From positions 248,001 through 312,000 of the forward strand of contig NZ_JAGFWR010000007.1 in assembly GCF_017599305.1 (NCBI RefSeq): a stretch of 64,000 nucleotides of DNA, in the 5' to 3' direction. The stretch's first letter is position 1; each line of letters starts with the position of its first letter. The DNA comes from Micromonospora antibiotica (lineage in GTDB: Bacteria > Actinomycetota > Actinomycetes > Mycobacteriales > Micromonosporaceae). A model generated the notes under the pieces. It did no database searches. It was not told where the DNA came from and was given only the letters and a program-made list of their open reading frames with translations. Below, in pieces: positions 8,641 through 16,262 of the stretch. The position numbers and the translations under genes were made by a program.

Positions 8641-9612
8641 TCACCAGCGCGGTGGCCAGGTGGCGTCGGGGGCCAGCTCGGGCAGCCGGGGGAGCTTGTC
8701 CGGGTTGAGCTGGTGGAACAGGCCGGTGACCCGGCCGTCGTGCACGGCGAACCCGGTGACCATCCGCAGCAGCCGGCCGTCGGGCTGGACCGTCTCCAGG
8801 TGCAGGCCGAGCACCCCGTCGACCAGCACCGGCGTGGCCCGCAGGCGTTGGCCGTACCGGCCGGCCCGGGCGAAGAGGCCGAGCAGGAAGCGGGCCACCG
8901 GGTCGACGCCGACGATCGGTCGCCGGGCCGTCGGGAAGTGCCCGCCGCTGTCGCCGATCAGCACCACGTCCGGGGCGAGGACCCGGACGAGCGCGTCGAG
9001 GTCGCCGGATTCGGTCGCGGCGGCGAAGGCGGCGAGCACCCGGCGCTGCTCGGCGGGGTCGGCGGTGTGCCGGGGCACGTCGTCGGCGGTGACCGCCCGA
9101 CGGGCCCGGGAGGCGTGCTGGCGGGCCGCCTCGGGGGTGCTCGCCAGCACCTCGGCGATCCGGGCGAACGGCACCGCGAACACGTCGTGCAGGACGAAGG
9201 CGACCCGCTGTTCGGGGCTGAGCCGTTCCAGGACGACCAGCAGGGCGGTGCCGACCTGGTCGCGCCGGACGGCCCGGTCGGCCGGGTCGGGGGCGAAACC
9301 GTCCGGCCCCGGCACGCCACCGCCCAGCGGGGTGACCACCGGCTCCGGCAACCACTGCCCCGGGTACGTCTCGCGGCGGACCCGGGCCGAGCGGAGCACG
9401 TCGAGGCAGATCCGGGCGCAGGTGGTGGTGAGCCAGCCGCCCAGGTGCCTGATCTCGGCCCGGTCGGCCGGGTCGGCGAGCGCACCGGAGTACCGCAGCC
9501 AGGTTTCCTGGACGGCGTCCTCCGCCTCGCTGCGGCTGCCGAGCATCCGGTACGCCACCGCGGTGAGCCGCCCGCGTTCGGCCTCGAACTCCGTCACCAG
9601 GTCCACCGTCAC
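8641..9612 (-). CDS. sigJ: ECF41-type RNA polymerase sigma factor (SigJ-like)
   Basis: 323 residues. Sigma region 2 (RLTAVAYRMLGSRSEAEDAVQETWLR) and region 4 (LSPEQRVAFVLHDVF) are followed by the SnoaL-like C-terminal extension of the ECF41 group. This includes the hallmark NPDKL (QLNPDKLPRLP) near the end and a DSGGH variant in place of the usual DGGGK/R. In this group the extension itself modulates activity and replaces an anti-sigma factor. The usual partner (carboxymuconolactone decarboxylase or oxidoreductase gene) is not adjacent. The GTG at 9612 is chosen because GGGGAGG lies 5 bases upstream; GTGs at 9615 and 9606 are alternatives. Confidence 0.9.
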   Translation of the reverse strand: MTVDLVTEFEAERGRLTAVAYRMLGSRSEAEDAVQETWLRYSGALADPADRAEIRHLGGWLTTTCARICLDVLRSARVRRETYPGQWLPEPVVTPLGGGVPGPDGFAPDPADRAVRRDQVGTALLVVLERLSPEQRVAFVLHDVFAVPFARIAEVLASTPEAARQHASRARRAVTADDVPRHTADPAEQRRVLAAFAAATESGDLDALVRVLAPDVVLIGDSGGHFPTARRPIVGVDPVARFLLGLFARAGRYGQRLRATPVLVDGVLGLHLETVQPDGRLLRMVTGFAVHDGRVTGLFHQLNPDKLPRLPELAPDATWPPRW

Positions 9613-9737
9613 CACAACCTCCCCGGGGTCGAGCGGATTCTCCCCCACCCACCGGACGGGCCGGCCCCGGCGGATGTGACACCACCCCCGGCCGCGCCCG
9701 GGAGGCGGTGGGTGCGGTGGTGGGCGAGGATCGGGGG

Positions 9738-10733
9738 ATGCGCGCAGACGAGCAGACGGAGATCGTCGTACCCGAGGGTGGGACGGTGCGGGAGTTGTTG
9801 CGGGTGCCCTCCGGCGACGGGCCGGTCGACCTGGGGGCGGTCGACCCCCGGTCCACCCCGGGTCTGCCGCCGGCGGCGGGCGGGGGGAAGGACCGTAAGC
9901 CCTGGGCCCGCCGGCAGGTCGAGCTGATCGGTGCCGGGTTGGCCCGGCAGCAGGAGATGCTCTTCGCCACCGCCAAGGCGGCCGGTGAGCCGGATGCGCC
10001 CACCTCGGCTCCGACCGGCGGCGGGTCGAAGCTGCGGCCGGGGCGGCCGGGGCGGCTGCTGCTGGTGCTCCAGGCGATGGACTGCGGGGGCAAGGACGGC
10101 ACCGTGAAGCGGGTGGCCGGCGCGATGAACCCGCTCGGCCTGCACATCCGGTCCTTCGGCCCGCCGACCCGGCAGGAGCTGCGGCACGACTTCCTGTGGC
10201 GGATCCGCCGGGCGCTGCCCCCACCCGGGTACGTCGGCGTCTTCAACCGGTCGCACTACGAGGACGTGCTGGTGGCCCGGGTCGACGCCCTGGTGCCGGA
10301 GGAGACCTGGCGGGCCCGGTACGACCGGATCAACGCCTTCGAGCGGGAGCTGACCGACGGCGGGGTGACCCTGGTGAAGGTGATGCTGCACATCTCCCCG
10401 CAGGAGCAGGCGCGGCGGTTGGCGGATCGGTTGACCGACCCGACGAAGTTCTGGAAGTACCAGCCGAGCGACCTCGACTCCCGGGCCCGCTGGGGCGACT
10501 ACCAGGCCGCGTACGCGGAGGCGCTGGGGCGCTGCGACACGGATGCCGCGCCGTGGTTCCTGGTGCCGGCGGACCGTAAGTGGTACCGGGACTGGGCGGT
10601 GGCGCATCTGCTGCGGGAGACGTTCGAGGGTCTTGATCTGGGGTATCCCGCTGCGGCTTTCGACGTGGAGCAGGAGCGCCAGCGGTTGGCGAGTGGCGGC
10701 GGTGGCGGCCGAGGTGAACAGCAGGTGAACTAG
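9738..10733 (+). CDS. polyphosphate kinase 2 family protein
   Basis: 331 residues. The PPK2 core starts at about residue 100 with a Walker A-like MDCGGKDGT and continues with the Walker B-like segment VGVFNRSHYEDVLVARV and the lid region (RINAFERELTDGGVTLVKVMLHIS). PPK2 enzymes transfer phosphate between polyphosphate and nucleotides. The class (nucleoside mono- or diphosphate) cannot be decided by eye. The last codons (GEQQVN) are encoded by the PHO box that precedes the phosphate uptake operon downstream. It is divergent from the sigma factor gene. Confidence 0.9.
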   Translation: MRADEQTEIVVPEGGTVRELLRVPSGDGPVDLGAVDPRSTPGLPPAAGGGKDRKPWARRQVELIGAGLARQQEMLFATAKAAGEPDAPTSAPTGGGSKLRPGRPGRLLLVLQAMDCGGKDGTVKRVAGAMNPLGLHIRSFGPPTRQELRHDFLWRIRRALPPPGYVGVFNRSHYEDVLVARVDALVPEETWRARYDRINAFERELTDGGVTLVKVMLHISPQEQARRLADRLTDPTKFWKYQPSDLDSRARWGDYQAAYAEALGRCDTDAAPWFLVPADRKWYRDWAVAHLLRETFEGLDLGYPAAAFDVEQERQRLASGGGGGRGEQQVN

Positions 10734-10745
10734 CGGTGAATCGGG
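10713..10745. promoter_or_regulatory. three-unit PHO box upstream of the PhoU-like/pit operon
   Basis: GGTGAAC, GGTGAAC and GGTGAAT occur at 10713, 10724 and 10735 with exact 11-base spacing. On the minus strand they read GTTCACC-type units, the direct-repeat form bound by PhoP in actinobacteria. The first two units lie within the last codons of the PPK2 gene. A TAGCAT box at 10791-10796 could be the -10 of the operon. Confidence 0.8.
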
Positions 10746-10858
10746 TCTGACCAGGGGTGGGCCGACGGAGGCCCGCTCCGGTGGGGTACCTAGCATGCTT
10801 CAGCGGGCGCCCCCTGGGGCGGCGGCCACCCTTCCACCGACACGACGAGGTCCGTGCT

Positions 10859-11485
10859 GTGAAGTTTTCCTTCCGTCCCACCGAGGGCGCTTTCTACGAG
10901 CTCTTCACCAGGGCCGCGCAGAATCTGGTGAAGGGCACCGAGCTGCTCAACGAGCTGGCCCTGCCCGGCGTCGACGTGCAGTCGGTCAGCGAGCGGCTGA
11001 CCGAGGTCGAGCACGACAGCGACCAGATCACCCACGATCTCTACAAGAAGATCAACTCCACCTTCATCACCCCGTTCGACCGGGAGGACATCTACCGGCT
11101 GGGCTCGCTGCTCGACGACGTGATGGACCACCTGGAGGCGGTCGGCAACCTGCTCTACCTCTACGGCCTCACCAAGCTCCCGTCGCTGCCGCGCGAGCTG
11201 CACGAGCTGGTCAACGTGCTCGACCTCCAGGCGAAGCTGACCGCCGAGGCGATGCCCCGGCTCAAGTCGATGAAGGATCTCGAGGACTACTGGATCGAGT
11301 GCAACCGGCTGGAGAACGACGGCGACCAGGCGTACCGGATGCTGCTGGTCCGGCTCTTCTCCGGCGAGTACGACGCGCTGACCGTGCTCAAGATGAAAGA
11401 GGTCGCCGACGAGCTGGAGGCCGCCTGCGACGCCTTCGAGCACGTGGCGAACACAGTCGAGACCATCGCGGTCAAGGAGTCCTGA
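10859..11485 (+). CDS. PhoU-like (DUF47) phosphate transport regulator
   Basis: 208 residues of the DUF47/PhoU-like helical-bundle family (KFSFRPTEGAFYELFTRAAQNL, VEHDSDQITHDLYKKI, FITPFDREDIYRL). These genes typically precede low-affinity Pit transporters, as here, and are thought to control or gate them. The GTG at 10859 begins the conserved VKFSF motif; longer frames upstream lack homology. The gene lies 5 bases upstream of pit with a shared promoter and a PHO box. Confidence 0.92.
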   Translation: MKFSFRPTEGAFYELFTRAAQNLVKGTELLNELALPGVDVQSVSERLTEVEHDSDQITHDLYKKINSTFITPFDREDIYRLGSLLDDVMDHLEAVGNLLYLYGLTKLPSLPRELHELVNVLDLQAKLTAEAMPRLKSMKDLEDYWIECNRLENDGDQAYRMLLVRLFSGEYDALTVLKMKEVADELEAACDAFEHVANTVETIAVKES

Positions 11486-11489
11486 TCCT

Positions 11490-12494
11490 GTGAGTCCCGA
11501 ACTCATCGCCGTGCTGGCGGTGATCGCGGTGGCCCTGGCGTTCGACTACACCAACGGCTTCCACGACGCCGCCAACGCGATCGCGACTAGCGTCTCCACC
11601 CGGGCGCTGACCCCCCGGCTCGCCCTGGGCCTCGCCGCGGTCGGCAACTTCGTCGGCGCGCACTTCGGTGCCGGCGTGGCCAAGACCGTCGGCGACGGCC
11701 TGGTCACCCTGCCCACCGGGGTGGGCAGCCTCGGAGTGGTCTTCGCCGGGGTGCTCGGTGCCATCGCCTGGAACCTGATCACCTGGTACTTCGGCCTGCC
11801 CTCGTCGTCCTCGCACGCGCTGTTCGGCGGGTTGGTCGGGGCGACCCTGCTCTCCACCGGCGGTGTGGTGCAGTGGGTCACCATCGGCGAGAAGGTCATC
11901 CTGCCGATGGTCCTGTCGCCGATCGTCGGCCTCACCCTCGGTTACCTGCTGATGCTGGCCATCCTGTGGGCGTTCCGCAAGGGGCAGCCGGGCAAGCTCA
12001 ACCGGGGTTTCCGCTGGGCGCAGACCGCCTCGGCGGCGGCCATGTCGGTCGGCCACGGCATGCAGGACGCCGCGAAGACCATGGGCATCGTGGTGCTGGC
12101 CCTCTACACGGGCGGTTTCCAGGACGACAAGACGCACATCCCGGGCTGGGTCTTCTGGACCTCGGCGACCATGCTGGCGCTCGGCACGTACGCCGGTGGG
12201 TGGCGGATCATCCGGACCCTCGGTCGCAAGATCATCGACCTGGGCCCGCCGGAGGGCTTCGCCGCCGAGACGGTGGCCAGCGCGGTTCTCTACTTCAACG
12301 CCCTGGTGCTCAAGGCCCCGATCTCCACCACCCACACGATCACCTCGGCGATCATGGGGGTGGGTGCCACCAAGCGGCTCTCCGCCGTGCGCTGGAACGT
12401 GGCCGGCAACATCGTGCTCGCCTGGATCATCACCTTCCCGGCCGCCGCGCTGATCGCCTGCCTCACCTACCTGGTGGTCCGCCCGCTGTTCTGA
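11490..12494 (+). CDS. pit: low-affinity inorganic phosphate transporter, PiT family
   Basis: 334 residues, GTG start, AAGGAG at 11474-11479. It contains the PiT signatures FDYTNGFHDAANAIAT near the N-terminus and the related KAPISTTHTITSAIMGVG near the C-terminus, with about 10 membrane segments. It imports phosphate, probably as a metal-phosphate complex with protons. It forms an operon with the PhoU-like gene 5 bases upstream. Confidence 0.95.
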   Translation: MSPELIAVLAVIAVALAFDYTNGFHDAANAIATSVSTRALTPRLALGLAAVGNFVGAHFGAGVAKTVGDGLVTLPTGVGSLGVVFAGVLGAIAWNLITWYFGLPSSSSHALFGGLVGATLLSTGGVVQWVTIGEKVILPMVLSPIVGLTLGYLLMLAILWAFRKGQPGKLNRGFRWAQTASAAAMSVGHGMQDAAKTMGIVVLALYTGGFQDDKTHIPGWVFWTSATMLALGTYAGGWRIIRTLGRKIIDLGPPEGFAAETVASAVLYFNALVLKAPISTTHTITSAIMGVGATKRLSAVRWNVAGNIVLAWIITFPAAALIACLTYLVVRPLF

Positions 12495-12499
12495 CCGCC

Positions 12500-12540
12500 G
12501 TCGCCGAGGGGCGCCCCGGCCCGGGGTGCCCCTCGGCGAC
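12500..12540. terminator. bidirectional hairpin terminator
   Basis: A 20-bp stem (one G-T pair) with a single-base centre at 12520 lies between the convergent pit and oxidoreductase genes. It begins GTCGCCGAGGGGC. Confidence 0.9.
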
Positions 12541-12547
12541 GCCGTGC

Positions 12548-13516
12548 TCAGGCGTACTCGACGCCGATCCGGGCCCGGATGTCGTCCAGCAGGGCCATCA
12601 CCTCCAGCGTGACGGCGTGCGGCACGAGCGGGCTCTCGGTCAGCCCGGCGGCCAGGCAACGCTGCACCTCGGCGGCCTCGTACTGGTAGCCGCCGCCGGC
12701 CGGGTCGTCGGTGAGCGTCTCCGGCTCGGCCCCGGCCCGGTGCAGCACCGCCGACCCGGGGCGGAAGAACGGCTCGGGCAGTTCGATCCGGCCGGTGGTG
12801 CCGGTGATCGCGGCGGTCAGCGGGGTCGCCCCCACCATGCCGCAGCCGAGCGTGGCGACCGCACCCGAGTCGTACCCGAAGACGATGCCGGTGTTCTCGT
12901 CCACCCCCTCCGGGCTGAGCTTCGCCCAGGCATGCACGTGCTGCGGCGCACCGAGCAGCAGGTGGGCCAGGCTCACCGGATAGACGCCCAGGTCCAGCAG
13001 GGCACCGCCGCCCAGCGCCGGATTGCGCATCCGGTGCTCCGGCGGGAACGGCCCGGCCACCCCGAAGTCGGCCCGCACACCGGTCACCTCGCCGATCGCC
13101 CCGGCCCGGACCAGCTCGACCAGGCGCAGGATCAGCGGGTTGGTCCGCATCCACATGGCCTCCATCAGGAAGACCCCCCGGGCCCGCGCCAGGTCGACCA
13201 GCTCGGTGCTGGTGGCCAGGTCGAGGGTGAACGGCTTCTCCAGCAGCACCGCCCGCCCGGCCTCCAGGCAGACCCGGGCGGCCTCGTGGTGGGCGGCGTG
13301 CGGGGTGGCCACGTAGATCGCGTCCAGCTCGTCGTCGGCGGCCAGCTCCGCCCAGGAGCCGTACGCCCGGCCGGCGCCGTACCGGGTGGCGAACCGCTCG
13401 GCGCTCTCCGTCGTCCGTGAGCCGACCGCGACCAGCTCGGCCCCGGGCACCAGCCGTAGGTCCTCGGCGAACCGGCCGGCGATGTGGCCGGTGGACAGAA
13501 TCCCCCAACGTGTCAT
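12548..13516 (-). CDS. Gfo/Idh/MocA family oxidoreductase
   Basis: 322 residues. The N-terminal Rossmann fold (WGILSTGHIAGRFAEDL) is followed by EKPFTLD at about residue 93, the catalytic Lys motif of the family, and a C-terminal beta-sheet domain. It probably acts on a sugar or inositol-type substrate with NAD(P), but the substrate is unknown. The ATG at 13516 is preceded by a minus-strand TAGCGT box with a 6-base gap, suggesting a leaderless message. Confidence 0.9.
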   Translation of the reverse strand: MTRWGILSTGHIAGRFAEDLRLVPGAELVAVGSRTTESAERFATRYGAGRAYGSWAELAADDELDAIYVATPHAAHHEAARVCLEAGRAVLLEKPFTLDLATSTELVDLARARGVFLMEAMWMRTNPLILRLVELVRAGAIGEVTGVRADFGVAGPFPPEHRMRNPALGGGALLDLGVYPVSLAHLLLGAPQHVHAWAKLSPEGVDENTGIVFGYDSGAVATLGCGMVGATPLTAAITGTTGRIELPEPFFRPGSAVLHRAGAEPETLTDDPAGGGYQYEAAEVQRCLAAGLTESPLVPHAVTLEVMALLDDIRARIGVEYA

Positions 13517-13832
13517 GGGTTCACGCTAACCCGCCGCCCAGGCCGGCCCGCCGCCACTGTCGGGCCCGCCCGCCGCCGTCGCCCGGGCCCGCCCCTGCCG
13601 CTGCCACTGCCACTGCTCGGCTCGGCCTACCGCCGCTGTCGTCGGGCCTGCCCGCCGCTGTCGTCGGGCCTGCCCGCTGGCCGTCGTCTGCCCGCTCGCC
13701 GCCGTTGGTCCGGTCGCTGTCCGCCCAACCGTCACCCCGGCTGCGGCCCGGTCGCTGGTCCGCCCGGCGGCGGCGTACCACCGGGGGTCGTCGGCCCCGG
13801 GGTGGTCGGTGGGTCGGGGCTAGGCTCGGCCC
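13517..13832. other. intergenic spacer with short direct repeats
   Basis: Divergent spacer of 316 bases. Apart from the two flanking -10 boxes (13523-13528 minus, 13821-13826 plus), it holds GC-rich simple repeats such as CTGCCACTGCCACTG and two copies of CCGCTGTCGTCGGGCCTGCC (about 13631 and 13652). No gene is supported. Confidence 0.6.
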
Positions 13833-14888
13833 ATGACGATCGACAGTCCCGGTTTTCCCGCCCCGCCGGCCCTGGTCGAGCACGCCCGTCGGTTCCACGC
13901 CGAGGGGGCCACCCCGGTGACGCCCCGGGTCGCGGCCACCGTGCTGCTGCTCCGCCCGGCCGGCACCGACTTCGAGGTGTACGTCATCCGCCGGGTCGCC
14001 GCGATGGCCTTCGGCGGGGTGTACGCCTTCCCCGGCGGTGGCGTGGACCCGTCGGACTCCGAGGCGCACCTGGACTGGGCCGGTCCCGATCCGGCGGCCT
14101 GGGCGGAACGGCTGGGCGTCACTCCCGACGCCGCGCAGGCGGTGGTGTGCGCCGCCGCGCGGGAGGTCTTCGAGGAGGCCGGCGTGCTGCTGGCCGGACC
14201 CGGCGGCGGCCCGGCGGTCGCTGGTGTCGGTGGGTCCGGTGCTGTGGGTGGGTCCGGTGCTGTGGGTGGGTCCGGTGCTGTGGGTGGGGCCGGTGTCGGT
14301 GGTCCGGTGACCGGCGGGACCGGTGGGCGGGCGAATGGTGGGGCCGGTGGTGTCGGCGGCCCGGTGACCGGCGACGTCGGCGGTTCGGTGGTGGGCGACG
14401 TCAGCGGGGACGACTGGGAGACCGCGCGGCAGGACCTGGAGGCACGTCGACGGGGCTTCGCCGGGCTGCTCGCCGAGCGGCAGCTCACCCTCCGGTCCGA
14501 CCTGCTGCTGCCCTGGAGCCGGTGGATCACCCCGGAGTTCGAGCCGCGCCGCTTCGACACGTACTTCTTCGTTGCTCTGCTGCCCGAGGGGCAGCGGACC
14601 CGGGACGTCTCCGGCGAGGCCGACCACACCATGTGGGTCCGCCCGGCGGATGCCCTGGCCCGCGCACGGGCCGGTGAGCTGACCATGCTCCCGCCCACCC
14701 TGGTCACCCTGGCCGAGGTCGCCGCCGCTGCTGCGGACGGCGCTGCCGGTGCCGGTGTTGCCGCCGGTGATGGTGCCCGTTGCATTGCTGCGGTGGCGCG
14801 TGCCTCGGCGGCCCGGGACGCGGCCACTCCGGTGACCCCCCGCCTCCACGTCCCCGAGGACGGTACCCCGCACTTCACCCTCGCCTGA
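13833..14888 (+). CDS. Nudix hydrolase with a Gly-rich insertion
   Basis: 351 residues. The Nudix fold starts at about residue 27 (VAATVLLLRPAGTDFEVYVIRR) and has FPGGGVD, then after about 40 residues REVFEEAGVL. This split Nudix box resembles NUDT19-type proteins. Residues 130-195 are a Gly/Val/Ser-rich insertion built from an 18-base tandem repeat. The C-terminal part (RWITPEFEPRRFDTYFFVA) again matches the family. It probably hydrolyses a nucleotide-diphosphate or CoA derivative (inference). TAGGCT at 13821-13826 lies 6 bases before the ATG, so it is likely leaderless. Confidence 0.85.
   Translation: MTIDSPGFPAPPALVEHARRFHAEGATPVTPRVAATVLLLRPAGTDFEVYVIRRVAAMAFGGVYAFPGGGVDPSDSEAHLDWAGPDPAAWAERLGVTPDAAQAVVCAAAREVFEEAGVLLAGPGGGPAVAGVGGSGAVGGSGAVGGSGAVGGAGVGGPVTGGTGGRANGGAGGVGGPVTGDVGGSVVGDVSGDDWETARQDLEARRRGFAGLLAERQLTLRSDLLLPWSRWITPEFEPRRFDTYFFVALLPEGQRTRDVSGEADHTMWVRPADALARARAGELTMLPPTLVTLAEVAAAAADGAAGAGVAAGDGARCIAAVARASAARDAATPVTPRLHVPEDGTPHFTLA
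14230..14283 (+). repeat. 18-bp tandem repeat (x3) in the Nudix gene
   Basis: TGGGTCCGGTGCTGTGGG repeats at 14230, 14248 and 14266, encoding a GGSGAV-type hexapeptide. Copy-number change would keep the frame. Confidence 0.85.
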
Positions 14889-15134
14889 CCGGCCACGTTC
14901 CGCGTCGGGCGGGCGGTCCAGCGGCTGCCGACCTCCACCCGCAGTTGGCCGGTGTGGGCAAGCCTGCCCCGGTCGGTGTGGGTCGCCGTGGTCCGGCCGG
15001 GTGTGGGCCAGCCTGTTTCGGCCGGTGTGGGTCGTGGTGGTCCGGTCGGTGCGGGTCGGTGCCGCTGTGCCCCCGCCGCAGCCGGTTCCCGCCGCAGCTG
15101 GTGCCGCTGCGCCTCCATCCGTGTAGGTCCACCC

Positions 15135-15290
15135 TCGGGCCCTGTCGAGCTGATGACGCTGGCGGCTCGCCAGCACCGCCGGTGCGGGCAGCTCGCCATG
15201 GCACCGGGGCGGGACCCTCGTCAGGGCGGTGGTAACGGTGACGTCGCCGGGCGGGTGAATCGTCGACGTCATCAGCTCGACAGGGCCCGA
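15135..15290. repeat. perfect 24-bp inverted repeat flanking 108 bp
   Basis: TCGGGCCCTGTCGAGCTGAT plus GACG at 15135-15158 is exactly complementary to 15267-15290. The enclosed 108 bases contain a small hairpin CTGGCG-gct-CGCCAG at 15159-15173 and no gene. It could be a miniature inverted-repeat element, its remnant, or a structured RNA. Confidence 0.8.
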
Positions 15291-15413
15291 AGGAGTGTTC
15301 CGAGACCCCGCCCCCACTGCTCCGGCGGTCGCCCCCGCACGCCCCCACCCCCGCACGCCTCCACCCCCGCAGCGCGCCTTACCCCCGCAGCGCGCCCCAC
15401 CCCCGCACGCCCC

Positions 15414-15464
15414 GGCGCAGCGGAGCGGCCGGCGCAGCGGAGCGGCCGGCGCAGCGGAGCGGCC
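15414..15464. repeat. 17-bp tandem repeat (x3) downstream of pstB
   Basis: GGCGCAGCGGAGCGGCC occurs three times without a gap at 15414, 15431 and 15448, ending 5 bases from the pstB stop codon. Confidence 0.9.
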
Positions 15465-15468
15465 GGGG

Positions 15469-16245
15469 TCAGCCGAAGCGGCCGGTGATGTAGTCCTCGG
15501 TCTTCTTCTGGCTGGGGTTGCTGAAGATCTTCTGGGTGTTGTCGTACTCGATGAGCCGGCCGGGGTCGCCGGTCTTCTCGATCGAGAAGAAGGCGGTGCG
15601 GTCGGAGACCCGGGCCGCCTGCTGCATGTTGTGGGTGACGATGATGATGGTGAACTTGTCCTTGAGCTGGAACATCAGGTCCTCGATGGCCAGCGTCGAG
15701 ATCGGGTCCAGCGCCGAGCAGGGCTCGTCCATCAGCACCACCTGCGGCTCGACCGCGATGGTCCGGGCGATGCACAGCCGCTGCTGCTGACCACCGGACA
15801 GGCCCGCGCCGGGCTTGCCGAGGCGGTCCTTGACCTCGTCCCACAGGTTCGCCGCGCGCAGCGCCTTCTCGGCGGCCTCGTCCAGGATGGACTTCTTGCG
15901 CACCCCGTTGAGCCGCAGCCCGGCCACCACGTTCTCGAAGATGCTCATGGTGGGGAACGGGTTGGGGCGCTGGAACACCATGCCGATCATGCGGCGGACG
16001 GCGGTCACGTCGACGTCGCGGTCGTAGACGTCCTGACCGTCGATGGTCAGGCTGCCCTCGACCCGGGCGCCCGGCAGCACCTCGTGCATCCGGTTGATCG
16101 ACCGCAGGAAGGTCGACTTGCCGCAGCCGGACGGGCCGATCAGGGCGGTGACCGTCTTCGGCTCGACCGTCAGGTTGATGTTCTCGATCGCCTTGAAACC
16201 GCCGTAGTAGGCGGTCACGTCGGTGGCGTCGATGCGCTTGGCCAT
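15469..16245 (-). CDS. pstB: phosphate ABC transporter ATP-binding protein
   Basis: 258 residues. Walker A GPSGCGKST at about 38-46, Q-loop VFQRPNPFP, signature LSGGQQQR, Walker B VVLMDEP and the PstB-typical ALDPIST follow in order. It powers high-affinity phosphate import through PstA and PstC. The ATG at 16245 has GGAGG 7 bases upstream. It is the last gene of pstSCAB, and no phoU follows it. Confidence 0.97.
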   Translation of the reverse strand: MAKRIDATDVTAYYGGFKAIENINLTVEPKTVTALIGPSGCGKSTFLRSINRMHEVLPGARVEGSLTIDGQDVYDRDVDVTAVRRMIGMVFQRPNPFPTMSIFENVVAGLRLNGVRKKSILDEAAEKALRAANLWDEVKDRLGKPGAGLSGGQQQRLCIARTIAVEPQVVLMDEPCSALDPISTLAIEDLMFQLKDKFTIIIVTHNMQQAARVSDRTAFFSIEKTGDPGRLIEYDNTQKIFSNPSQKKTEDYITGRFG

Positions 16246-16262
16246 GGTGGTACCTCCGGGGT

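Larger units (their letters stand above)
14889..15468. other. 580-bp gene-free region rich in repeats
   Basis: Between the convergent Nudix and pstB genes. It contains a degenerate 50-60-base tandem repeat (about 14950-15060, GGTGTGGG units), a perfect 24-bp inverted repeat (separate entry), C-rich runs at 15340-15410 and a 17-bp triplication next to the pstB stop. The open frames here are biased by the repeats, and none resembles a known protein. Confidence 0.6.

Noticed and set aside
11472..13508. 678-codon minus-strand frame opposite pit
   Set aside because: Antisense of pit plus a shifted frame of the oxidoreductase; the composition is non-protein-like.
13521..15356. Long minus-strand frame across the Nudix gene and the repeat-rich spacer
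   Set aside because: Low-complexity Thr/Pro/Gly-rich translation created by repeats and antisense; no ribosome binding site or family match.
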